DNA from: Neoarius graeffei
Lineage: Eukaryota; Chordata; Actinopteri; Siluriformes; Ariidae
Reading direction: 5' to 3'
Length of the DNA: 64,000 nt
Assembly (NCBI RefSeq): GCF_027579695.1
Contig: NC_083583.1
Location: forward strand, 18,378,257 to 18,442,256
Position numbers and translations under genes: made by a program. The notes under the pieces are model-generated. The model saw only the letters and a program-made list of their open reading frames with translations, did no database searches and was not told the origin of the DNA. The stretch's first letter is position 1, and every line of letters begins with the position of its first letter. This document shows positions 1-62,692 of the stretch, one piece after another.

Positions 1-519
1 GAGATTCTTCCAGATTCTCTGAATCTTTTGATGATATTATGCACTGTAGATGATGATATGTTCAAACTCTTTGCAATTTTACACTGTCAAACTCCTTTCT
101 GATATTGCTCCACTATTTGTCGGCGCAGAATTAGGGGGATCGGTGATCCTCTTCCCATCTTCACTTCTGAGAGCCGCTGCCACTCCAAGATGCTCTTTTT
201 ATACCCAGTCATGTTAATGACCTATTGCCAATTGACCTAATGAGTTGCAATTTGGTCCTCCAACTGTTCCTTTTTTGTACCTTTAACTTTTCCAGCCTCT
301 TATTGCCCCGTCCCAACTTTTTTGAGATGTGTTGCTGTCATGAAATTTCAAATGAGCCAAAATTTGGCATGAAATTTCAAAATGTCTCACTTTCGACATT
401 TGATATGTTGTCTATGTTCTATTGTGAATACAATATCAGTTTTTGAGATTTGTAAATTATTGCATTCCGTTTTTATTTACAATTTGTACTTTGTCCCAAC
501 TTTTTTGGAATCGGGGTTG
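1..519 (-). mobile_element. Tc1/mariner-like element, 5' half, cut by window edge
   Basis: The minus strand near the left edge encodes a Tc1-type helix-turn-helix (KIAKSLNISSSTVHNII) with a stop a few codons before it, so the transposase is broken. The outer terminal repeat (top-strand end TCGGGGTTG, then TA at 520-521) is the same as the start of the remnant at 18487, which begins CAACCCCAATTCC after TA. The catalytic part lies left of the window. The family assignment rests on the HTH, the TA target site and the matching termini. Confidence 0.75.
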
Positions 520-803
520 TACAAGACCAGCTACCATCATAACATATTCTCTAAGAAAGATATTCTATACCTAACTTTCAGCTTTCGTTTTAAAAAACAA
601 AATCGCAGATTTATAACTAAATTTTTATATGGTGTAGTGATTTTAAGTTCCTACTTTTGGTGAGGTAGTGACCTTGACCCTGAGGCTTTCTGTTTAGATC
701 AAAACACACGATCGTATTGGTTTGGGGTATGTGGAAAATGGAGTTACAACGGTGATCAAATATTTTGCATGATGTTTTATTACGGTTATGATTATTCTGT
801 GAG

Positions 804-1193
804 CACAGGCGCAGATAGAGGGGGGGACGGGGGGGACTCGTCCCACCCAGATTTAAATTCACTTCGTTCGGTCCCCCCCACTTATAGGGAGGAAAAAACG
901 TCTATGCTGTCTTTCTTTGCATAAGGCAAACCTCACGGAAAAATCAAAAGACTAATTACCATTCGGTTTATTGAGGTGCACGGCAGTGTATACATAGTTG
1001 CAACAACTCACATAAAACAAAGACTGATATTCGGTTGGTTGAGCTGCACAGACTGCACAGGTTGCGAGATCGAGCTTGGTTGCTATGGTAACCCACAACA
1101 AGTTTGACAGGCATATCGGGGTTGGTTTGCTGGCAGCTTTGTCCCCCCCAGTTTTTTGTCCCCCCCAGTTCAAAAAACGTATCTGCGCCCCTG
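804..1193. mobile_element. hAT-type MITE, 390 bp, with 8-bp target duplication
   Basis: The sequence TCTGTGAG flanks the element on both sides (796-803 and 1194-1201). The termini are imperfect 14-bp inverted repeats (CACAGGCGCAGATA and the complement of TATCTGCGCCCCTG). The interior carries G-runs near the left end and C-runs near the right end and has no credible coding capacity. An 8-bp duplication plus CAGGGG-type termini is the hAT signature; internal deletion from an autonomous parent is inferred. Confidence 0.8.
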
Positions 1194-1201
1194 TCTGTGA
1201 G

Positions 1202-2975
1202 CGCACCAATCCTTAGGTGTATAAAGTTACAACTTAAAATACAATTAGTGATAACTGTAGACTTTTCAGTGGACTACAACCTTTTTAAGGGAATGCGATG
1301 TAGTCAACCATTTATCATGTCCCAGATCAAGCCGCCATTTTTCCACAAATTTGCAGAATTTTTGCCAAATTCTGAATATTCACATCAAAGATTTAGTTTT
1401 ATCTGTATTATTTCTTTCATCATTTTATTTCAAATTAAAACGAACATCACCATTCAAAACCGTACAGTTTATTGACTGTGAGTACATTTAGTGGGGTACC
1501 CCCACAGTACCCAGTTTCTGAGACGGACCCTGGGATTAGAGGTGTGCATTGGGATGTGTATCCTGTTGGAGGAATTAAAAAAACCTTCAGGTTTAGGCAA
1601 ATAGATACACAACATTAATCATGTCAATAAAAACAAAGGCTCGTTTTCATTTTGTTAATCTTTTCTCCTTCTAATCATTTACACTTTAAAGATGAGCCAT
1701 AACACCAGTATGGAATTCTCACTTTTAATAATTTTATACACTGTACACTGTTGCTCACTTATTAAACACTACATTACACACAGTCCTGTCTAAAATGTAC
1801 CAAGAGACAAAGGATGCATTTTTAGAGCATTCTGGTGTAGAGATTTCCAGAAAACTTCAGAAGTTTCTGGAATACACATCATACATTACACTAGAACATC
1901 TGGACGAAGCCTCCGTTCTGTCAGTGTATTGTACTGTATATCAGTGGTGGCTTCATGGAGATGTGAATATTGCATAGCAGAAACAAATGACGCTGAGCTT
2001 GGTGCTTTCATGGAGGCCAATAAAACCAACAATGTGCTGCTTTGTACGGTCTCTGGGGTGTTGCCTACTGGCTGATCAGGTGCAGACCCTGAGGGTTAAA
2101 AAAGATAGTGAATTTGTATATTTTATCTAATCTGTATACACTGGTGACACTGGGATTTGAGAAAATTCTGGCTATGAAAATGTGTGAGCTGAACTGGAAA
2201 GTTGTTTAATTGGTTTCAGGAGGTCTGAATGTTTTTTTTTTTCCTTCTTATCCATTCTGAAATCAAATGCACTTTGTCATCCTTTTTATGCACCCTATAT
2301 ATCATCTAACATAGTCTAATCTCAGCATGTGCTCATGGAGATTTGCATACTACATTTCAATGTATAAAGTCCCCTGGTTTGAAAAAAACAAGAGCTAATT
2401 TCTTGTTTTTCTTGTGTGTATTTTAATTAAAATATGAGTTTCCCATGAGTTATACTTATAAAGCATACTTCTACATCATTTGCTTTTCACTCTGCATTGT
2501 GACAGTATGGATTAGATAAACCACAGAGCAAGCAACTTGACAGACATATCAAAATAATACTGCTCTTCTTTGAAAATATATTACCCTTTTTTCTTTCTTG
2601 AGCGCTCTCCTTTTTTAAATACAGCTGTTGCCAGGAGTTCACAATAACAATGAAAATATTGAGCTTTCGATTAAAATAGTATAGCACAGGTGGGCTATAC
2701 AGGTGGGATCGTAATACAAAACATATCTTAAATGTCTAACAGCGACAGCGTCGAGGATAAAAATAATGACACGTTTTGAAAAGGCTCATTGCACTTTATA
2801 TATGGCAAACATGACAGTAGCTTTAATGTAAGCCAGGTGTAGTCCTTTTGTTCAAGTCTCTTCATGTAAAAAACAAAACAAAACAAAACAAAAAAAAGTA
2901 ACATAGTCCATGGTCCCCGCTGATCTGCCTGGATTATGTTTTTCTTCTTCTTTAGCGTAGCAGGAGGGCAAGCTT
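1202..2975. other. Downstream flank and probable 3' UTR of dennd5a; no gene seen
   Basis: This AT-rich stretch lies downstream of the host gene's stop codon on the minus strand. The part nearest 2975 should be 3' UTR, but I cannot fix its end. One ATTAAA-type signal reads on the minus strand at about 2822-2827, only about 150 bp past the stop. A 60-codon open frame at 1795-1977 has no recognisable motif. A run of AAAAC units sits at about 2876-2895. Confidence 0.4.
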
Positions 2976-53797
<50,822 letters not shown>

Positions 53798-53846
53798 TCA
53801 GGACAGGTATTGTTTGAGGCTGCTCTGAAGGAGACAAAACAGTTAA

Positions 53847-55013
53847 AGGTCCCATGGCATGAAATTTTCACTTTCTGAGGTTTTTTAACGTTAAAATGAG
53901 TTCCTCTGACCTTCTTAAGTCACCCCAGTGGCTAGAGATTTCATAATGTGTAAACCAAACTATGCCCACCCTTTGTCAACATTTGAGAATGGCGCGTCAA
54001 AACGGCGCGTTGATAGGCTCTTCCCTTTACTACGTCAGCAAGGGAGATGATCCCCACGCCCCCCCTCTGGATTCCCACCCACTGTATGGATTGCCCGCCC
54101 AGCTCAAAAGTTGCCACCAAACATGGAAGTTGCGCTGTACATGGATGTGACAACACAGAAAGGAGTCTGTTTTTACTGCCGACGGGAGAGCCCCTGAAGA
54201 CGCAGTGGCTTAATTTTATTTACTCCAATAATACGCCGTCGAGTCTACCTAAGACGGTGTATGTTTGTCGGAAGCATTTTCCTGATGAATGTTTCCACAA
54301 CTTGGGACAGTACAGGGCAGGTTTTGCACATCAACTGTCACTGAAGCCTGGGTCCGTACCAAGCATCCCTGCCGCATCAGCCACAAACACCGAACAAGTA
54401 AGTGTATAACTGTTAAGTCGTTTTGCCGTGTTTTAAAATCGGTGCCACGTTAGCCTTGCAATGGCTACATTAGCTGTGCAGCTAACCGCTTCCTGCAGTT
54501 AGCCAGGTACTCTGCGCTACAAAACCAAAAAGCATGCAGCATGCTCTGTTATAATAGCCAATCAAAAAAGTTTTTACAAAGACACCCACATTCTTTTTTT
54601 TAAGTCACTCGTTCATTTTATTTGTTTGTTTGTTCAGTAAAAACCCAAACATTTGTTGAATTTATTTTATTTCCTCGCGTCACACCTTAATGACGTCAGT
54701 GCGCGGTATTTTTCCCTTCGCGGTTTGTTCCTTCTCTCTCGCCATAGTAAGACACCCACATCCGCTTGTTCTGACCCACTGGAGGTAGCGTCACAGTGCT
54801 GTTAGCCAATCAGAGGTAACACGTTTACATGTCATGAATATTAACGATAAGAGCTGAAATCCTGTCGCTCTCCCGCCACCCGCTCCTCCACCAAACTAGA
54901 ACAGCCTGAAACAGGAGAACCACAGCATTTTTTTCACCAAAACCGGCTCACAGGGCATTCATTCATACTAGAGACCACCGCACAATTAATGAAAAAACGA
55001 TGCCATGGGACCT
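53847..55013 (+). mobile_element. Kolobok-like THAP element, 1167 bp
   Basis: TTAA at 53843-53846 and 55014-55017. The termini AGGTCCCATGGCAT are perfectly inverted. Contains a THAP exon with splice donor. A different family from 10260/49282 but the same target site. Confidence 0.85.
54047..54397 (+). CDS. THAP-domain exon of a Kolobok-like transposase
   Basis: A complete-looking THAP finger: CAVHGC, a TQWLNFI Trp block, VCRKHFPDECFHN (Cys-x2-His) and a SLKPGSVPSI end block, then an AACAA/GTAAGT donor at 54398. Either ATG at 54047 or an inner ATG (MDCPPSSKVATKHGS) could start it. THAP fingers bind DNA sequence-specifically; here it would recognise the element's own ends. The rest of the transposase is deleted. 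Confidence 0.65.
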
Positions 55014-55017
55014 TTAA

Positions 55018-55317
55018 GAAAAACTGTACCAAGAATCTTGTACCATTTTTTTTTCCTTAAATTATTTGCTCAAGGTCATTTGTTCTATCAGACCTGTCTG
55101 ATTTTTTACCATTGTTGTCAACAAGGTTTTTTTTTATCACCTTAGTTAGAGTTTACTACATGACTTTAGTTCGCAAAAGCTGGATAAAACTCCAACAGCT
55201 TTGGTACGACTTTTTCTTTCCTTTTCGGCTTTTGTCTTACTCTATTAACACCCTTACTGACAGAGTATAACGTACTGATAGTAGCTTTTAATTTGCTTTA
55301 TGCTGTATATTGTGTTT
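55018..55317. other. Sequence without recognised feature
   Basis: AT-rich, no termini. Confidence 0.4.
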
Positions 55318-55395
55318 TATTATATCCACATTCACTGGATATGAGCAATCACGCACTCTGAGTGGCTATTCTACGACTAGGACATCAGCTCATAT

Positions 55396-56529
55396 TGCCG
55401 GGTTTCAGTCACGTGACTTTTCTTAGTGGTTTTACCGGAAATAGCTGGTGGTCTAAACAGCTGCCGTAGTGCAAACAACTAGCGATAACTTATCACAGTA
55501 TACTCATAATCTAGAAGCCACTGCTTGCTTTAGATATATTCAGAAGATTGCTATGTGCAATGGAATCGACCCCTACAGTCTGGGAAAGAAGGATTTGTCA
55601 TACGATCTCGAAAACTACCCTTCAGTCGAGTTCCCCGACATCTCGAACTATCTGGTGTTGCAGACGTCCTTCTACACCGCAAAACAGATGAAAGCGTGGA
55701 AGAGTATGGAGGCTTACAACTTTTTTGTATGTGGCTGGGTAAAGGACCTCGGGATCAAGTCGCTGCTGAATGAACCCTGTATTGTTTTTGCCCGTGTAAG
55801 GATGTTTTTTAAGCTTTTCGTTCGCGTCTTTACAACGAAGCGCTGCAAGTTGAAGTGTAAGCAAACAACAGTTGGCTTGATTCTCACTTGTGTTGGCTCT
55901 TATCTCTCAGCTAAATCATTCACAAACATCATTAGAAACCCCTTTAAAGACCTGGATCTTAGTGAAACAAGATGGAGAAGTGATCAAAGCACATTGTAAC
56001 TGTACGGCTGGGTAAGAATTTTGTCGCGACCTTCATACCTTCATGCATATGGACTTTGTGATGAGTGAGGAGGAAACAAAGAAACAGCTGGGGACTTTAC
56101 CGCTTCGTGACTAAAAAAAGTACCATAAAATAACGGCACATAGCAAGAAAAGTACTTGGAAAACACGGACTGAGAGGGAGATACAAACCTTTCACCAAGT
56201 GATCACTGCAAACTCGAGCATGCTTCGACTCGGCTCCCTTCGATTTCAGTGAGAGGTTCAAAAGCCACCTTTCTCGAAGTCTTTTTGTGAAATCCTGTGT
56301 TCGTTCACCCTTTTTTATTAGTTCACGGGGAACCCTGAAGAAACTTTTATCAGTTTCATGGTTTGATCATTCAAACAACCTACTGTAAAACAATGCAAGC
56401 GTCAGGCATTTTTCATGTGAGCAAAGCACCTTCTCCGTACACACACTTTGTCAACTGAGCTTTGGTAGACCACCAGCTAAAGTTTTGAATGACTAATGAG
56501 GCGGATGTGATGTCACGTGAAACCCAGCA
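55396..56529 (+). mobile_element. ISL2EU-like element, internally deleted, 2-bp target duplication
   Basis: Left end TGCCGGGTTTCAGTCACGTG, right end CACGTGAAACCCAGCA; AT is repeated at the junctions. It carries exons of a SWIM/YqaJ-type protein known from ISL2EU elements. Identification is from protein motifs and the AT duplication. Confidence 0.6.
55469..56012 (+). pseudogene. SWIM/YqaJ-type protein fragments (two exons)
   Basis: Exon 1 (to about 55794): YPSVEFPDISNYLVLQTSFY, QMKAWKSMEAYNFFVCGWVK, then a donor CGT/GTAAGG. Exon 2 (about 55949-56012) reads KQDGEVIKAHCNCTAG, the C-x-C start of a SWIM zinc finger, before GTAAGA. No in-frame ATG opens exon 1. The YqaJ nuclease region is absent. 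The family is a companion protein in ISL2EU-type transposons. Confidence 0.6.
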
Positions 56530-56885
56530 ATACTGTGAGTAGAGAAAAACAAAATGGCGGAGTGCGTTGCTGAACCCACCGAGGACGAAATAAAAACTAC
56601 TCGAAAACAAAACCCCAAAAAATACCAAAAAAAGCAACAAAATATGGAATGAAAGTATTCGATGGTCATTATTGATGGTTGTTGTCATTTCGCCAGTTTG
56701 TTTACATTTTTCATCTTTAAGCATTAACATTTGTTGAATTTTTTTAGACTGGTTCAAAAGCTCAAAGAAGTTTGAAAATTACAGAACTGAAATGTCCAAG
56801 GAAGAATTATACCCTGTCCACACTAGGGATTTTGTACCGATACGATACTACTTTCGTATCGCAACACCTGTCCATACTAGCAACT

Positions 56886-58673
56886 ATAGACCCTTCCCAC
56901 GTGACGTCACGACAAACGCAGCCGCCATTTTGGACATGAACTACCAGTAGTCTACCACAGCCAACAACGAGGAACGACGGCGAAGCATCGAAAGGAATAT
57001 AGCCATCAAAGAAAGTTTTTACTTTCAGCAAGACTTCCATCATGCCATTATATTGTTGTGCACCTGGATGTAGTAACCATCAACACAAGGCAAGATTTAT
57101 CATTTTATCGGATCCCGACAGATGCTGACCGACGGAGAAGATGGATGGTCTCTAAAATACTGGCAAAATGATGTTTATTGACATAGCAATCGTGTGTAAC
57201 GGGAAGCATTTGCATATCCGAAGTGTTGTGTTTACATCAAAGATAAAATAAACCGAAATGACAACGACTGCTGCTGCCAAGTTGGGGACACAAACTAGTA
57301 GAAAGGAAGTGTGCCAACAGTGCCAACACACTTCCTTTGTGGTCGATTCTGTCTTTTTTTTTCTTGCGTGTGGTATCATTGTTGACGCGAGGTTGTTTTT
57401 TGAACATGCCAATGCGGACACGATTTCCCCTGATGAGTTATGACTTCAGACACGATGCGTGTGTGGAGGTGTGGAGTCCGCGTGATATGTGCGTAAGATA
57501 GGCTTCTCATGTGTTTGGAGATCCGCGCTCTGAGACAAGCGCAAGCGCAAGCACCCCCCCCCCAGGGAAAAAAAGGGACCCCCCGAAAATATCGGCATAG
57601 TTCGAACACTGGGTTGGAGAAAGTAATGGCAAATAGTGAGTGCACAAACCATAGAAGGTAAACTGTACACAGCGCCAGGGCAGTGTGATGGTATGTCTAC
57701 TTTTAGATTGTGTTAGCTGATCAATGAACACACTCATCACTCGACGAGTTTCACGTCTTTACGACGGATACTTAAATGTGTGTTAGATATTATTGTTGCA
57801 GTCTAAGCAGTCATTGTAGCAGCTAGATCAGACCTGGGCATTTTCCGGCCCGCGGGCCGCATCCGGCCCTTTGGTTCATTCTGACCGGCCCGCGTAAGGT
57901 TAATTAGAAATTACAAAATAAACGTATTTTCTAATTTTACCTCATGCATGGACTGAATGTGCGTTGCTTTTATTTTGAAGTTGTGTTCAACAAAAACGCA
58001 ACGCGCGCGACATGAACATGACATGAAATCCCACGAAACTTAATCCCGCGATAACTACTTCCGTAATTTGTCCAGACCAACCACAAACTTGTACGTCATC
58101 CTTCAAACGGTCCAGCCAATCACATAGTGTGACGTCACCAGCAGGCGCCGGAGCCCGAGCCGATCTCCGGCGAAAAACACCAAATGAGGTGATTAGACTA
58201 CAAATGTGGGCATCGTTATTATAATATGATGTATCTTGCTTGATATTTGGAGTAGAAAGACAATATTGTGATGTCTTTATTGTGTTTTGGGCTGAATGTG
58301 ACTGAAAAAAAATGATACAGATGTTCACATTTTGTTAACCACTGTTTTGGGAAATTTGATTGAATAAATGACATTTTTTGGAAGGCAACCTCGTTTTTTC
58401 CATACTCTTACCAGTCTTAGCAGCTTGTAAAAACAGTGTTATTTACTGCTTTATATAAAGAAATACAATTAATATTATGCAGAATTTAGTTCAGCCTTTT
58501 GGTCCGGCCCTCCACAAAATTTTCTGTTTCTCATGTGGCCCCATGGAAAAAATAATTGCCCACCCCTGAGCTAGATGAACGAGAACTGAAAGGGTCTGTG
58601 CCAAACCATTATTTCTTCATATCCAAAATGGGGGTCGCGTTTACGAAGGTCACGTGAGTGAAAAGGGTCTATA
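56886..58673 (+). mobile_element. THAP-bearing DNA transposon, nested
   Basis: Termini TATAGACCCTTCCCACGTGAC and GTCACGTGAGTGAAAAGGGTCTATA are inverted. A THAP start at 57045 reads MPLYCCAPGCSNHQHKARFI, then a frameshift before the RRRRWMV Trp block. P-, Kolobok- or ISL2EU-type; not resolved. Confidence 0.65.
57829..58568. mobile_element. hAT MITE, 740 bp, 8-bp duplication
   Basis: AGCTAGAT at 57821-57828 and 58569-58576. Termini CAGACCTGGGCA and TGCCCACCCCTG, with the CCGGCCCGCGGGCC sub-terminal sequence typical of Charlie-like hATs. Confidence 0.93.
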
Positions 58674-58856
58674 CCGGTACTGTAGCGGTATAACTGTATC
58701 GGTACGAAACCCACAAATGTATGGGTTTCGTACCGGTACAGTATCGGTACCGTAGCGCTTCGCTGTAGTGTGGACAGATGAAGCGGCTCTGTATCGATAC
58801 AAATATAAAACGTCAAAATGGCTCAAAACGACCATGGAGCTACATGGAGCAAAGAA

Positions 58857-58955
58857 AGGGGGGAGGGAGGGAGGGAGGGAGGAAGAAAGGAGGAAGAGGG
58901 GAAAAGGGAGGGGAAGAGAAGGAAAGAGGGAGAAAGTGAGGGGGAAGAAAGGGAG
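58857..58955. repeat. Purine-rich (GGGA/GGAA)n tract
   Basis: About 100 bp of almost pure purine on the plus strand. Confidence 0.9.
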
Positions 58956-59275
58956 ATTCATTTTCTTTGTTTCTTTCTCAACTGCCTCGCGCGTTTTATA
59001 CGATTCGACTGAATAAATGACCACCAGAAATACAGACCGTACACTGACAACAAAAAGCACACACACGTTGTTTCATCCGCCATATTCTCCGAAGGAAGTT
59101 ACTCGGTAACCACGGAAACATTTTGCGCACGCGCATTTCAACTACCGTGAAAGAAAACCGCAAACATTTCTCGCTAGTGTGGACAGATGCACTAAACTGT
59201 ACCGGTATACTTTGTATCGATACAGTTATACCACTATCGTACCGTATATATGTGAACACAGCATTAATCTAGAGA

Positions 59276-59568
59276 CCTGTGCAGGCCTTTGTCTGATTGG
59301 GAGATAGACGCTATAAATACGGCAACACCAAGATTCGAACTGACGTTATAAAACCCGTTCCTTTCCTGGACAAGGCACCAGACCGCTCAGCTACATCATG
59401 AACTGGGGTTATGTAACATGTGCCATGTTACATAACCCCAGTTCATGATGTAGCTGAGCGGTCTGGTGCCTTGTCCAGGAAAGGAACGGGTTTTATAACG
59501 TCAGTTCGAATCTTGGTGTTGCCGTATTTATAGCGTCTATCTCCCAATCAGACAAAGGCCTGCACAGG
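59276..59568. repeat. Perfect palindrome, 144-bp arms, tRNA-like boxes in each arm
   Basis: Arms 59276-59419 and 59425-59568 are exact reverse complements around GTGCC. Each arm, read outward from the centre, has GTAGCTGAGCGG (A-box-like) and GTTCGAATCTT (B-box-like) about 55 bp apart. That suggests a pair of tRNA-derived promoters head to head. No tRNA could be folded with confidence. Confidence 0.9.
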
Positions 59569-59826
59569 CCTTACACACTCAGTACGCAGCGGCGTCACAC
59601 CGCGACTGTGGAATCATTACCTAAGGCTCGCACACCAATTACATTCTTAAACACGCTCGAACTCAGTTCAAGATACACATACAGACAGGTGCCTCGACAG
59701 GCTTGAGCCAATAAATGTCTAAAGCTATTCTATACCTCGGCACGGCAGCAAGATGGCACGTTCTACAAAACAACAACACTAAAGCAATTCGTGCAGCCAT
59801 CGGTAGCTTTTTAAGAAGTCTGCCTA

Positions 59827-60046
59827 AGCAGAAATGATTCTGTCGGACGTTTTGTTTAAAGTTTTTATTTATCGGATTCGCAAAAAATTAAATTAAAAAT
59901 GCTGTTTCTCAAAATCCAGTGAATATGGATAGAATAAAACAATTATTCCACTCAATCTCATCATACATGGCTTATAGCCCACTCAGCGCTATGCACCTCG
60001 TCGGCTATCAGCTCATGTACGACTCGATTTCATGGGATAATTGTTA
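59827..60046 (+). mobile_element. Family-ii repeat, 3' end only (copy F)
   Basis: TTCTGTCGGACGTTTTG... to the inverted terminus (CCAGTGAATATGGATAGAAT) and the hairpin at 59939-60046. Exon and left end missing. Confidence 0.65.
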
Positions 60047-60079
60047 AATGTTTATCACCTGTCCCAAGAGCTACCCTTA

Positions 60080-60605
60080 AGGCCTCTGCATGCTCTTGCG
60101 ACAAGGCTTTCGCAGATAGCTTTTCGCAGACAGTTGTAATTTATTGTTGAGCGGGGAGTATAGGCGTGCGCGATGTTATTCACCGGCATAACACAAGGGG
60201 GCACGAAGTCGCTAGGAGTAGTTGGTGGGTGTGCTTAGTGGAGTGTTTATCCTCCGGTTACTTATGACTAGAACTTTTTTTTTTTTATAATGACTAGAAC
60301 TGGAGTCGTATAGATGTACGTACTTCCTCAATCAACCGCTCTTCATGCTGCTCCATCTTCGCTCGTGTTTTTAAAAATGCCGGTCGTGAAAACAAACCGG
60401 GAAAGTAGGGAAGCGGAAGTGCATGTACAGCGGATGTAGAGTGGCCCAATCAGAGCCCTCTTGTCTGCGACGCTGTCTGCGAGGCTTCTGCGGTGGTCAC
60501 AATTTTTGGGAGGTGCGTGCAGAGCGTCTGCGAAGGTGGGGGGGCTACGCAGACACTATCTGCGACACCGTCTGCGAGAACTGGGTTGTCAGCATAAATT
60601 GGCCT
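60080..60605 (-). mobile_element. PIF/Harbinger-like element, copy 2 (inverted)
   Basis: TTA at 60077-60079 and 60606-60608. The minus strand starts MEQHEERLIEEVRTSI, a MADF-like N-terminus with a short deletion that shifts the frame. Compared with 44596-45118 each copy has a different lesion. Confidence 0.85.
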
Positions 60606-61117
60606 TTAGATTTCGATCATGAGTGACTTTCAAGTAAACATGTTTTCTCACTACAAGGAAACGCATCAATATTCATAACTGTGATAACTGCATACATACG
60701 ATACAGTGTATAGAGATTTGGTTAAAGTAACTGTCAGTCCTGCGCGCTGTGGCGCGTGCACCAAAGGGCGCGCCTCGGGCTGCACGCGCGCGCTGAGTGA
60801 GCTCTAGCACGCGTGCCGTGAACAAGGCGCACCTGTTCTCAAAATAATAATAAACTACGTGTTGGGCTATTTAAGGACTGCGCTGATGCAAGGACGATGC
60901 GAAATATTACACCACATTCAGTGCGTATTACCGAGCCTTTCTTCTCGTGTTTGTGGTTTTCCTGGTTTCTCAACTCCTGTTCCCGGTTCTAGTTCTCGTC
61001 TTGCCTCCAACATCCTGTTTGCACCTTGACCAACCCTTTGCCTGTTTTCTTGTTTATGACCTTGCCTGCCGATTTGGACTGTATGCTTTAGTGTGTGTTT
61101 GATGCACTTCATGTATA

Positions 61118-62692
61118 CAGTGCTGAGTGTAAATGAGTGCACCCCCTTTGAAAAGTAACATTTTAAACAATATCTCAATCAACACAAGCAATTTCCAAAA
61201 TGTTGACAAGACAAAGTTTAATATAACATCTGTTTAACTTATAACGTGACAGTAAGGTTAATAACAAACTTAGATTACACATTTTTCAGTTTTACTCAAA
61301 TTAGGGTGGTGCAAAAATGAGTACACCCCACAACAAAAACTACTACATCTAGTACTTTGTATAGCCTCCATGATTTTTAATGACAGCACCAAGTCTTCTA
61401 GGCATGGAATGAACAAGTTGGTGACATTTTGCAACATCAATCTTTTTCCATTCTTCAACAACGACCTCTTTCAGTGACTGGATGCTGGATGGAGAGTGAT
61501 GCTCAACTTGTCTCTTCAGAATTCCCCATACGTGTTCGACTGGGTTCAGATCAGGAGACATACTTGGCCACTGAATCACTTTCACCCTGTTCTTCTTCAG
61601 AAATCCAACAGTAGCCTTAGATGTGTGTTTACTCATGTTGGGAAAAGTGCATGACGACCAAGTGATGGTAGCATCTTCTCTTTCAGTATAGAGCAATACG
61701 ACTGTGAATTCACGATGCCATCAATGAAACGCAGCTCGCCGACACCAGCAGCACTCATGCAGCCCCACATAAAGACACTGCCACCACCATGTTTCACTGT
61801 AGGCACCAGGCATTTTTCTTTGTATTCCTCACCTCTACGACGACATACAGTTTTAAAGCCATCAGTTCCAAAAACATTTATCTTGGTCTCATCACTCCAG
61901 AGTATAGAGTCCCAGTAGTCTTCATCTTTGTCAGCATGGGCCCTGGCAAACTCTAAGCGGGCTTTTTTGTGCCTGGGCTTTAGGAGAAGCTTCTTTCGTG
62001 GACGGCATCCATGCATGCCATTCCTCTGCAATGTACGCCGTATTGTGTCACGGGAAATAGTCACTCCAGTTTGGCTTTCTACTTCTTTAGATAACTGCAG
62101 TGAACTTGCATGCCGATTTTCTTCAACCCTTCTCATCAGAAGACGCTCCTGTCGAGGTGTTAACTTCCGTGGACGACCTGGACGTCTCTGTGAGATGGTT
62201 GCAGTTCCATCTTTCTTAAATTTTTGTACCACTTTTGCTACAGTATTCTGACTGATAAGTAAAGCTTTGCTGATCTTCTTGTAGCCTTCAGCTCTGTGGT
62301 GGAAAGAAATTATTTTCTTTGGGGAATTCTGAAGAGACAAGTTGAGCATCACTCTCCATTTTTGAAAAAGATTGATGTTGCAAAATGTCGCCAACTTGTT
62401 CATTCCATGCCTAGAAGACTTGGTGCAGTCATTAAAAATCATGGAGGCCATACAAAGTACTAGATGTAGTAGTTTTTGTTGTGGGGTGTACTCATTTTTG
62501 CACCACCCTAATTTGAGTAAAACTGAAAAATGTGTAATCTAAGTTATATTATTAACTTTACTTTCACGTTATAAGTTAAAAAGATGTTATATTAAACTTT
62601 GTCTTTTCAACATTTTGGAAATTGTTTGTGTTCATTGAGATATTGTTTAAAATGTTACTTTTCAAAGGGGGTGTACTCATTTACGCTGAGCA

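Larger units (their letters stand above)
55318..56700 (+). mobile_element. Family-ii repeat copy E, split by an ISL2EU-like element
   Basis: Left part 55318-55395 (ATATCCACATTCACTGGATA...); right part from 56530 with ATG at 56554 (MAECVAEPTEDEIKTTRKQN, frameshifted). Copy B shows the uninterrupted site CAGCTCATATACTG. The 3' inverted repeat and hairpin are missing. Confidence 0.65.
56811..59263 (+). mobile_element. Harbinger-like element containing a THAP element and a hAT
   Basis: Left TACCCTGTCCACACTAGGGA, right TATGTGAACACAGCA, TTA on both sides. TGTACCGATACGATAC-type words recur near both ends. From 58818 a short frame reads MAQNDHGATWS, a plausible SANT/Myb-like start, before running into a (GGGA)n tract. 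Confidence 0.5.

Noticed and set aside
1795..1977. 60-codon frame downstream of dennd5a as a small gene
   Set aside because: No motif, splice partner or repeat homology that I can recognise; length expected by chance in this AT-rich flank.
58768..59016. 82-codon Gly/Glu/Arg-rich frame
   Set aside because: Translation of a purine-rich (GGGA)n tract.
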